Below are positions 14,715-20,434 of a stretch of DNA of 20,434 nucleotides, one piece after another. A model generated the notes under the pieces. The model was not told where the DNA came from and ran no database searches. It saw only the letters and a program-made list of their open reading frames with translations. Both the position numbers and the translations under genes were made by a program. The first letter of the stretch is position 1. The number at the start of each line of letters is the position of its first letter. Origin of the DNA: Lachnospiraceae bacterium. Its GTDB lineage: Bacteria > Bacillota > Clostridia > Lachnospirales > Lachnospiraceae. The stretch lies in contig VSNE01000011.1 in assembly GCA_009774155.1 (NCBI GenBank), forward strand, positions 1 to 20,434, given 5' to 3'.

Positions 14715-16271
14715 CTATTCTATATCGATATCCATATCAATCACTTTTGATAAGTCAATGACCGGCTCCTGCGATCTTGCGTCTGTCCCAGGTGTGGAAA
14801 TCTGAACCTTCATACGAACCTTCAGCTCCCTCTCTATGGCCTTCTCAACTTCCTCCGCCAGCTCCTTTTCATCCACCGCATGATCCTTGCACAAAATAAT
14901 CTGCACTCCTTCATGCTCCGGAAGCTCTCTGCACTGAGCCCCCTGCAGTACAAACTGGGACCAGGAGCCTACTTTCCGGCGTATCTCCTGAAAGCGCCCG
15001 ATAAAAGCCTGTATATCCTCTGAAAGCGCATCCGGCGAAATCTTCTCCGGAACAGCCTCTCCGCCTGCTGACATCCCTTTCATGTTCCCGGCCTGCACGT
15101 CCGGCTTTTCAACAGCTCCCTGCTCTATCCTTTGCTCCAGCTGTGACAATCTGTGCAGGATAGAATCATAATTGGACTCCATGGCGGGCCTGCATAATTT
15201 TATCAGGGCAATCTCTACCAGCACCCGTTTCTGCGTTGCATACCGCAATTGTCCGGACAGTTCCGAAAATATCCGGATATAACGCATCAAAGTCTCCGTC
15301 TCCGCAAGAGAAACCTCCTCCTTCATCCGCAGAAGATGCTCACTGGACACATCCAGCGCATCTTCCATCCCCGGATCGCTTTTCAGCATCAGAAGATTTC
15401 TCAGATACCAGATAAAATCCACCACAAACTGAGACAGCTCCCGCCCCTGCAGAATAATCTGCTCCAAATCCCGGATGACGGCTGTCAGCTCCCGGGCGCA
15501 GATCTTCCGAAACAGACTGCTGAACACGTCAATATCCACCGCTCCAAGCACTTCCAGCACATGATCATAAGTAAGCTTCTGTCCAAGATAAAATGCAATA
15601 CATTGATCTAAAAGACTTAAAGCATCACGCATGGAACCGTCCGCGGCCTTTGCCACATAAGTGAGCGCCTTTTCCTCCGCTTCCACCTGTTCCTTAAGCA
15701 TCAGCTCCTTGAGCCTGTGTACAATCGTTTCTGTGGTAATCCTCCTAAAATCATATCTCTGGCATCTGGACAGAATTGTAATCGGTATCTTATGCGCTTC
15801 CGTTGTGGCCAATATAAAAATCACATAGGAAGGCGGTTCCTCCAAGGTTTTCAGAAGCGCATTAAATGCACCGATGGAAAGCATGTGCACCTCGTCAATA
15901 ATATAGACTTTGTATTTCCCTTCGGTCGGCGAATACGCCACCTCATCCCGAATCTCCCTGATATTGTCCACGCCATTGTTGGATGCGGCATCGATCTCAA
16001 TCACGTTCATGGAAGTCCCGGCAGCAATCGCCCGGCAACTGCTGCATTCCCCGCACGGATTGCCGTCTGCCGGATGCTCACAGTTAACCGCTTTTGCGAA
16101 TATTTTTGCAATGGTCGTCTTGCCGGTGCCTCTTGTCCCACAAAAAAGATAGGCATGTCCTATACGGCCAGCACCTATCTGATTTTTCAAAGTCGTCACG
16201 ATGTGGTCCTGCCCTCTTACATCCGAAAATTCCGTCGGCCGGAATTTCCGATATAATGCTGTATAAGACAT
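14715..16271 (-). CDS. dnaX: DNA polymerase III subunits gamma/tau
   Basis: Numbered from the ATG at 16271 (518 aa). The clamp-loader AAA+ domain starts SYTALYRKFRP and has Walker A GTRGTGKT (45-52), a zinc module (Cys64, Cys73, Cys76, Cys79), Walker B DEVH (126-129) and the SRC arginine-finger motif (168-170). Domain III covers about 240-360, and a short Tau-type C-terminal part follows. It is the ATP-driven motor that loads the sliding clamp and ties it to polymerase. The ATG is favoured over an in-frame GTG three codons earlier because AAGGAG lies eight bases before the ATG. No A-rich slippery site for a gamma form was noticed. It follows pfkA by 38 bases with no terminator, so the two are co-transcribed. 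Confidence 0.96.
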   Translation of the reverse strand: MSYTALYRKFRPTEFSDVRGQDHIVTTLKNQIGAGRIGHAYLFCGTRGTGKTTIAKIFAKAVNCEHPADGNPCGECSSCRAIAAGTSMNVIEIDAASNNGVDNIREIRDEVAYSPTEGKYKVYIIDEVHMLSIGAFNALLKTLEEPPSYVIFILATTEAHKIPITILSRCQRYDFRRITTETIVHRLKELMLKEQVEAEEKALTYVAKAADGSMRDALSLLDQCIAFYLGQKLTYDHVLEVLGAVDIDVFSSLFRKICARELTAVIRDLEQIILQGRELSQFVVDFIWYLRNLLMLKSDPGMEDALDVSSEHLLRMKEEVSLAETETLMRYIRIFSELSGQLRYATQKRVLVEIALIKLCRPAMESNYDSILHRLSQLEQRIEQGAVEKPDVQAGNMKGMSAGGEAVPEKISPDALSEDIQAFIGRFQEIRRKVGSWSQFVLQGAQCRELPEHEGVQIILCKDHAVDEKELAEEVEKAIERELKVRMKVQISTPGTDARSQEPVIDLSKVIDMDIDIE

Positions 16272-16309
16272 GTCTATCACTCCTTAAATTTTTGAATCTG
16301 TTCTAAAAC

Positions 16310-17386
16310 CTAATCACCGAAGCTGATGCCAATCATCTTTGCTTCCTCAATAATGCCTGCATTCGGATCTACCATCTTCAGCTTTCCTGCCACATCCCCC
16401 AGCGGAACCTTACAGGTCTCCCCGTTCACGATGCCGACCATATATCCGTACTCCTCATCAATAATCATCCTTGCAGCCTTTGCCCCCAGGCGGGTGGAAA
16501 GAACACGGTCATACGGCTTCGGCGAACCGCCCCTCTGTGTATGTCCCGGTACAGTGACGCGCACATCCGCGCCTGTTTTCTCCTTAATCTTTTCTGCCAG
16601 CTCGTAAGATACAGACGGATATGGATACTCTGCCATCTTTGCCTTGTATTCTTTCTTGGATAAAGCCGCATCCTCCTTGGAAATCGCTCCCTCTGCCACT
16701 GCAAGAATCGTAAAGCCTTTTTTCGCTTTTGTTCTCTTTTCAATGGCGGAGCAGACCTTTTTAATATCATACGGAATCTCAGGAATCAGAACAATATCTG
16801 CGCCGCCTGCAATACCGGCATGAAGAGTAAGCCATCCAACCTTATGCCCCATAACCTCCACGATAAATACACGGCCATGAGAGGCTGCCGTTGTATGGAT
16901 ACAGTCAATACAGTCTGTTGCAATATCCACTGCGCTCTGGAAGCCGAAGGTCATATCCGTACCCCAGATATCATTATCAATAGTTTTAGGAAGATGAATA
17001 ATATTCAGCCCTTCTTCCCTCAGAAGGTTGGCTGTCTTCTGAGTTCCGTTTCCGCCAAGAATAACCAGGCAATCCAGATCCAGCTTGCGGTAATTCTGCT
17101 TCATGGCAGCAACCTTGTCCAATCCGTTCTCGTCCGGAATCCGCATACTTTTAAAGGACTGTCTGGAGCTTCCCAGAATCGTACCGCCCTTTGTCAAAAT
17201 TCCGGCGAAATCTCTTCCGCTCAGAAGACGGTATTCATTATAAATCAATCCTTTGTATCCCTCTTCAATACCATAAATCTCCACATCGCCGCCTAATTCA
17301 TTATAAAGGCCCTTTGCAACACCTCTCATAGTTGCATTTAAAGCCTGGCAGTCGCCGCCGCTTGTCAAAAGACCAACACGCTTCAT
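16310..17386 (-). CDS. pfkA: 6-phosphofructokinase with non-canonical motifs
   Basis: A 358-residue PfkA-family enzyme that phosphorylates fructose 6-phosphate in glycolysis. Seen: TSGGDCQALNA (8-18), LGSSRQS (71-77), GGNGT (111-115), PKTIDND with the catalytic Asp137 (133-139), EVMGHKVGW (177-185) and GHTQRGGSP (281-289). In classical ATP enzymes the second and third of these read GGDGS and PGTIDND. Lys134 in PKTIDND is a mark of pyrophosphate enzymes and of the group III actinobacterial-like clade, while Gly114 is a mark of ATP use. Asn113 replaces the magnesium-binding Asp. I therefore call it a phosphofructokinase, probably ATP-dependent, with donor uncertain. It has its own promoter and AAGGAG eight bases before the ATG, and leads dnaX-ybaB-recR-galM. 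Confidence 0.9.
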   Translation of the reverse strand: MKRVGLLTSGGDCQALNATMRGVAKGLYNELGGDVEIYGIEEGYKGLIYNEYRLLSGRDFAGILTKGGTILGSSRQSFKSMRIPDENGLDKVAAMKQNYRKLDLDCLVILGGNGTQKTANLLREEGLNIIHLPKTIDNDIWGTDMTFGFQSAVDIATDCIDCIHTTAASHGRVFIVEVMGHKVGWLTLHAGIAGGADIVLIPEIPYDIKKVCSAIEKRTKAKKGFTILAVAEGAISKEDAALSKKEYKAKMAEYPYPSVSYELAEKIKEKTGADVRVTVPGHTQRGGSPKPYDRVLSTRLGAKAARMIIDEEYGYMVGIVNGETCKVPLGDVAGKLKMVDPNAGIIEEAKMIGISFGD

Positions 17387-17438
17387 AATATCTTCTCCTT
17401 TTTATTTTATTTTTACGAGCTAAATAACAGTTGGCTTT

Positions 17439-17467
17439 ATTATACCTCAATTATCCCTTTTCCACAA
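17439..17467 (-). promoter_or_regulatory. Promoter of the pfkA-dnaX-ybaB-recR-galM operon
   Basis: On the minus strand a perfect -10 TATAAT (17439-17444) lies 17 bases after TTGTGG (17462-17467, three of six). It falls between the SRP RNA terminator and the pfkA start, 52 bases from the ATG. The -10 is strong and the -35 is weak. Confidence 0.65.
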
Positions 17468-17493
17468 GTGCCTACCAGACTGTGTCCACGCCG

Positions 17494-17536
17494 AAAAAGC
17501 AAAGGCGCAAAGCTTTTGTTTCAAAAACCTTGCGCC
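17494..17536 (-). terminator. Rho-independent terminator of the SRP RNA gene
   Basis: On the minus strand GGCGCAAG pairs with CTTTGCGCC through an inner T4/A4 helix, followed by TTTGCTTTTT. It lies about 15 bases after the closing helix of the SRP RNA. Confidence 0.8.
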
Positions 17537-17551
17537 ATATTCTTTATTTTT

Positions 17552-17820
17552 AATCCGTGCATCCTGCTTTGAACTGCTGACCGGAACGTTACCTGTACAG
17601 TTAACTCAGCCCAGGCACCCTCACGGCACACAGAAGGTCCCGCTTAGTGCTGCTTTGTTCCCAACCTGACACGGTTCACGGGTTCCTGTTGCGTGAGACC
17701 CGGACATCAACGCCACTTATACAGGGCAGCTTCCGACCACACAGCCCGAGGCAGGATATCACTCCTACTATGGCGGATTGTAGGTACAGGGCGCCGCCGC
17801 CTCCCCAGCTGCACGGAAAT
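17552..17820 (-). ncRNA. ffs: Signal recognition particle RNA, large (Alu-containing) type
   Basis: The minus-strand RNA is about 268 bases. The 5' TCCGTGCA (near 17812-17819) pairs with the 3' TGCACGGA (17554-17561) to close the molecule. The Alu region near 17764-17802 carries GGCGCCCTGTACC and CAATCCGCC, as in the Bacillus scRNA. The domain IV apex near 17648-17672 reads TGTCAGG, a UUG/CAA helix closed by a GGAA tetraloop, then AGCAGC, the Ffh-binding asymmetric loop. It lies between tadA and the dnaX operon, the place it holds in Bacillus subtilis. It has a strong promoter and a terminator of its own. The exact ends are inferred from the terminal helix. It fills most of the 479-base space between pfkA and tadA. 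Confidence 0.93.
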
Positions 17821-17851
17821 CTTATGACATATGAAATTAAAATGTTTGTAT

Positions 17852-17880
17852 AGTATAGCCTGTTTTTATGGTTTTGTCAA
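17852..17880 (-). promoter_or_regulatory. Strong promoter of the SRP RNA
   Basis: On the minus strand: perfect -35 TTGACA (17875-17880), 17-base spacer, -10 TATACT (17852-17857, five of six). The -35 overlaps the last codons of tadA (His-Leu-Thr-Lys-Pro), so coding and promoter sequence share bases. The start of transcription would be about 25-30 bases before the mature RNA's terminal helix, so 5' trimming is likely. Confidence 0.8.
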
Positions 17881-18360
17881 ATGTAAAGCCGCTTTTTTTC
17901 TCTGGCTGCGGAGTTCCTTAAAAAAATCCGTCAGCATAGAAGAACACTCTTCCTCCAATATGCCCTCCGTCAGTTCCACCTGATGATTAAACCGGGGCAT
18001 CTGCAGAAGATTCAGAACAGAGCCTGCACATCCTGCTTTAGGATTGCGGCTCCCAATCACCACTCTGGAAATTCTGGCCTGCACAATTGCGCCTGCACAC
18101 ATCTGGCATGGTTCCAAAGTGATATACATTGTGCATTCTTCCAGCCTCCAGTCTCCGACTGCACGGCTGGCCTTTCGGATAGCCAGAAGCTCCGCGTGGG
18201 CAAGCGTATTCTTGTCCGTATTCCGCCGGTTATACCCCCTGGCTATAATCTTCCCATCCTTCACAATCACGCAGCCTATAGGAACCTCCTGAAGCTTCCA
18301 TGCTTTATGCGCCTGCTGGATGGCTTCTTTCATATATCTTTCCTCTTCTGTCAAATGCAC
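17866..18360 (-). CDS. tadA: tRNA-specific adenosine deaminase
   Basis: Numbered from a GTG at 18360 (164 aa). It is a zinc-dependent deaminase that converts adenosine 34 to inosine in the anticodon of tRNA-Arg. The catalytic HAE lies at 55-57 (zinc His55, proton-shuttle Glu57) and the PCxxC motif supplies Cys85 and Cys88. The middle and end (LLQMPRFNHQVELTEGILEEEC) match Bacillus TadA closely. The start is chosen because homology begins at EEERYMKEAI and GAGGAG lies eight bases before the GTG. An open frame to a TTG at 18387 and an ATG at 18333 are alternatives. The start lies inside the end of the upstream gene by about 56 bases. The 3' end contains the SRP RNA -35 box. Confidence 0.93.
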   Translation of the reverse strand: MHLTEEERYMKEAIQQAHKAWKLQEVPIGCVIVKDGKIIARGYNRRNTDKNTLAHAELLAIRKASRAVGDWRLEECTMYITLEPCQMCAGAIVQARISRVVIGSRNPKAGCAGSVLNLLQMPRFNHQVELTEGILEEECSSMLTDFFKELRSQRKKAALHLTKP

Positions 18361-18814
18361 TCTCACTGCTCCTCTCACAATTGCCAAACCACGGACATTG
18401 AATACATTTCTGTCCGCCTTTTGGATACAGTATAAATCTGCTGATGTCTACCGGATAATCATCCCATTCCGCCACATAATTCCGTTCTCCCGGACGGCGA
18501 ATCCACACACCTTTGGTATCAGCGGCGCGGACCCCTTTACCGAGAATGTTCTCCGGGTCCACCGTTCCCTGCCATTCCAGAGCGCCGTTTCGATTCTCCA
18601 GCTCTCCCAGATAAATACAAACCGTCCGATTTTGATGATAAAAATAAATGTATGCTTTCCCGGCCGGCTCTCCCGAGCAGCAATAGCTTTTTAGATGAAT
18701 CCCAAGTCTGCAGCTTTCACCGCGCATGTCCATTTTCACAAATCCTGTGCTGCGCATCTTAACGCCCTGATCATAGGCATAAAGATATGCAATCTGCCTT
18801 CTGTACTCCTGCAT
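18305..18814 (-). CDS. Small DUF6128-like protein of unknown function
   Basis: A protein of 169 residues counted from the ATG at 18814, chosen because GGGAGGG lies nine bases before it; the frame is open to an ATG at 18880 without a good ribosome site. The N-terminus MQEYRRQIAYLYAYDQGVK and a beta-rich centre (FVKMDMRGESCRLGIHLK, AYIYFYHQNRTVCIYLGEL) resemble short Lachnospiraceae proteins listed as DUF6128; this is from memory and not certain. A cysteine cluster, CIQCPWFGNC (Cys137, Cys140, Cys146), near the C-terminus could bind a metal. It sits between rsmA and tadA, overlaps the start of tadA, and has no signal peptide or membrane segment. I do not know its function. Confidence 0.6.
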   Translation of the reverse strand: MQEYRRQIAYLYAYDQGVKMRSTGFVKMDMRGESCRLGIHLKSYCCSGEPAGKAYIYFYHQNRTVCIYLGELENRNGALEWQGTVDPENILGKGVRAADTKGVWIRRPGERNYVAEWDDYPVDISRFILYPKGGQKCIQCPWFGNCERSSESAFDRRGKIYERSHPAGA

Positions 18815-18901
18815 AAAATTGTACCCTCCCGTCATGCCAGTCCGAGCCCTTCTGCTGCCGGCGCGCTGACTGTAGTACATTCTATGTCTGTCCGCATATT
18901 C

Positions 18902-19801
18902 TTATACCTGAAATTCAGGCTGATGTCTGTAGCAGATTACTTTGTTGGTAAATTCCGCAAACTGGGAAAGGTTCATCGCCTCTCCTCTGACAGAAGAAGG
19001 AAGCGTCAGCTCTTCCAGTATCCTTACCGTCAGCTCTTTAGAAATTCCAAGCTCCGGAACATGACTGAGTCCGTTCTGAAGAGTCTTACGTCTCTGATTA
19101 AATGAGGCGCGGATAATGGCAAACATCAGCGCTTCATCCTGCACCTTCACCGGAGGCTCTTTATGAACCGTCAGCCGGATCACGGCAGAGCCCACATTCG
19201 GCCTTGGGATAAAACAGTTAGGGGGTACATTTGCCACAATATACGGTTCCGCATAATACTGTACGGCAAGGGATAAAGCCCCATAGTCCTTAGTTCCCGG
19301 TCCTACCTGCATCCGGTCCGCCACTTCTTTCTGCACCATAACCGTAATACTTTTCACCGGCACATGGCGTTCAAAAATCCCCATAATAATCGGTGTTGTT
19401 ATATAATATGGGAGATTCGCCACAATTTTAACCGGCTTGCCGCCATTCATCCTCTCTGCAAGCTCTTTTAAATCCACCTTAAGGATATCGTCATTGATAA
19501 TTGTTACATTGTCGTATTCTCCTAATGTATCCTGAAGAATGGGGATCAGCGCTTTGTCAATCTCAACAGCCGCCACGCCGCCGGCGGATAATGCCAGATA
19601 CTGAGTCATCGTCCCGATTCCGGGCCCGATCTCCACTACAAAATCCTCTTTTGTAATATCGGCAGCCCGAATAATTTTGTCCAGTACATGGGTATCTATT
19701 AAAAAGTTTTGACCGAACTTTTTCTGAAACATAAATTTATATTTGTTCAGGATCTCGACAGTACTCTGGGGGGTACCCAGACTCGGGGTTAGGTTCTTCA
19801 T
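18902..19801 (-). CDS. rsmA: 16S rRNA dimethyladenosine transferase
   Basis: A 299-residue RsmA/KsgA methyltransferase that dimethylates two adjacent adenosines near the 3' end of 16S rRNA. The SAM-binding motif EIGPGIGTMT lies at 57-66, the acidic VEID at 79-82, and the catalytic NLPYYITTP at 129-137. The substrate-side segment NVPPNCFIPRPNVGSAV and the C-terminal helical domain with ASFNQRRKTLQNGL are also present. The N-terminal FGQNFL motif is typical. The ATG is nine bases after GGAGGAG inside the end of tatD, and the genes are three bases apart, so they form one transcript. The tatD-rsmA pair is common in Firmicutes. Confidence 0.97.
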   Translation of the reverse strand: MKNLTPSLGTPQSTVEILNKYKFMFQKKFGQNFLIDTHVLDKIIRAADITKEDFVVEIGPGIGTMTQYLALSAGGVAAVEIDKALIPILQDTLGEYDNVTIINDDILKVDLKELAERMNGGKPVKIVANLPYYITTPIIMGIFERHVPVKSITVMVQKEVADRMQVGPGTKDYGALSLAVQYYAEPYIVANVPPNCFIPRPNVGSAVIRLTVHKEPPVKVQDEALMFAIIRASFNQRRKTLQNGLSHVPELGISKELTVRILEELTLPSSVRGEAMNLSQFAEFTNKVICYRHQPEFQV

Positions 19802-19804
19802 TTT

Positions 19805-20434
19805 CTACATCTCCTCCAGTCTGTAAAACCGTCTGGCGTTTTGTTCTGTTACACGGATTACTTCCTCTGCAGTCACACCCTTCAGTTCTCCGATTGCCTC
19901 TGCAACATACAGCAGATTTCGGGAATCATTACGCTTTCCGCGGTATGGAACAGGCGCAAGATATGGACAGTCTGTTTCCAGTAAAAGCCGTTCCATAGGC
20001 GCCTTCCGCACGGTTTCCTTTAGTTTTCTTGCGTTTTTAAAGGTTATAACCCCTCCGATGCCGAGATAAAATCCCATCCTCAGATATTCTCCTGCCATCT
20101 CCGGGGAATACGAGTAGCAATGTATGACCACCGGAATCTTTGGATTGTACTCTTGCTTTAAAATCTCCATCGTATCTGCCGCCGCCTCCCGGCTGTGTAC
20201 AATGACCGGCATCTGAAGCTCCCCGGCAAGCCTGAGCTGGCGGATAAACCATTCCTTCTGAATCGCATGATTTTCTTTATTCCAATAATAATCCAGCCCT
20301 ATCTCACCAACTGCCACGATTTTCTTCTGAAGACATTGTTCCCGAAGCCAGGCAAAGCTTTCTTCATTCAGCTCGCCGACCTCATCCGGATGCACGCCTG
20401 CCGCACCATAGACAAAGGAATATCTCTGTGTAAG
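19805..20434 (-). CDS. tatD: TatD family metal-dependent DNase, 5' end outside the window
   Basis: A partial TatD-type hydrolase, 209 codons seen to the stop. The frame stays open through the right edge (VYGAAGVHPDE), so the start and the first metal-binding HxH are not in the window. Motifs seen: GVHPDE, VGEIGLDYYW with its metal-binding Glu, VIVHSREAA, VVIHCYS with its metal His, and LLLETDCPYLAP with the catalytic Asp. The family cleaves DNA with a 3' to 5' exonuclease activity and has broad metal-dependent hydrolase features. An in-frame GTG at 20395 is not the real start. It precedes rsmA by three bases. Confidence 0.93.
   Translation of the reverse strand, partial: LTQRYSFVYGAAGVHPDEVGELNEESFAWLREQCLQKKIVAVGEIGLDYYWNKENHAIQKEWFIRQLRLAGELQMPVIVHSREAAADTMEILKQEYNPKIPVVIHCYSYSPEMAGEYLRMGFYLGIGGVITFKNARKLKETVRKAPMERLLLETDCPYLAPVPYRGKRNDSRNLLYVAEAIGELKGVTAEEVIRVTEQNARRFYRLEEM

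Noticed and set aside
14715..16271. Programmed frameshift site in dnaX to make a gamma form
   Set aside because: No A-rich slippery heptamer was noticed in the expected central part of the gene.
20393..20395. GTG at 20395 as the tatD start
   Set aside because: The frame is open and homologous upstream (VYGAAGVHPDE) to the window edge, and the N-terminal metal-binding segment would be missing.

Overview
The window looks like chromosomal DNA of a Gram-positive anaerobe of the class Clostridia, most likely Lachnospiraceae. The grounds are consensus TTGACA/TATAAT-type promoters, GGAGG-type ribosome binding sites, a large SRP RNA with an Alu domain, lipoprotein-type sugar-binding proteins, YesM/YesN-type regulators, and small conserved proteins (DUF5711-like, DUF6128-like, CvpA) typical of that family. 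Every gene I can support lies on the minus strand, so transcription runs right to left. No insertion sequence, phage gene, CRISPR array or tRNA was seen.

Right part (about 20434 to 12693), information processing. The order is tatD (cut by the window edge), rsmA/ksgA, a small DUF6128-like protein, tadA, a large SRP RNA gene on its own strong promoter, then pfkA, dnaX, ybaB/ebfC, recR and galM. The tadA, SRP RNA, dnaX, ybaB, recR order is the classical Firmicutes arrangement; here a 6-phosphofructokinase of an unusual motif type sits between the SRP RNA and dnaX, and an aldose 1-epimerase has joined the end of the operon, which closes with a terminator.

Middle part (12615 to 3393), a sugar uptake and sensing locus. 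A YesN-type response regulator and a YesM/LytS-type histidine kinase come first. After a promoter region follow a YtfQ-like sugar-binding lipoprotein, a double-domain sugar ABC ATPase and two permeases (YtfQRT-YjfF type, galactofuranose/galactose-like). A terminator follows, then a second, paralogous sugar-binding lipoprotein with its own terminator. Two binding proteins next to a kinase with a helical extracellular domain suggest one may be a co-receptor, as in the XylFII-LytS system. The galM gene just upstream fits a pyranose/furanose-handling role.

Left part (3302 to 266), an envelope module of three genes: a membrane protein joining a catalytically dead-looking MPN/JAMM-like domain to an extracellular LysM domain, a DUF5711-like membrane-anchored beta-rich protein, and a CvpA-family membrane protein. 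The last 200 bases hold two near-consensus tandem promoters with A/T-rich upstream elements firing out of the left edge, which look like the promoters of an rRNA or other stable-RNA operon.

The most interesting items are the MPN-like/LysM pseudoenzyme, the two-receptor sugar system with its kinase, the repeated element upstream of the transporter, the non-canonical phosphofructokinase and the tandem stable-RNA promoters.
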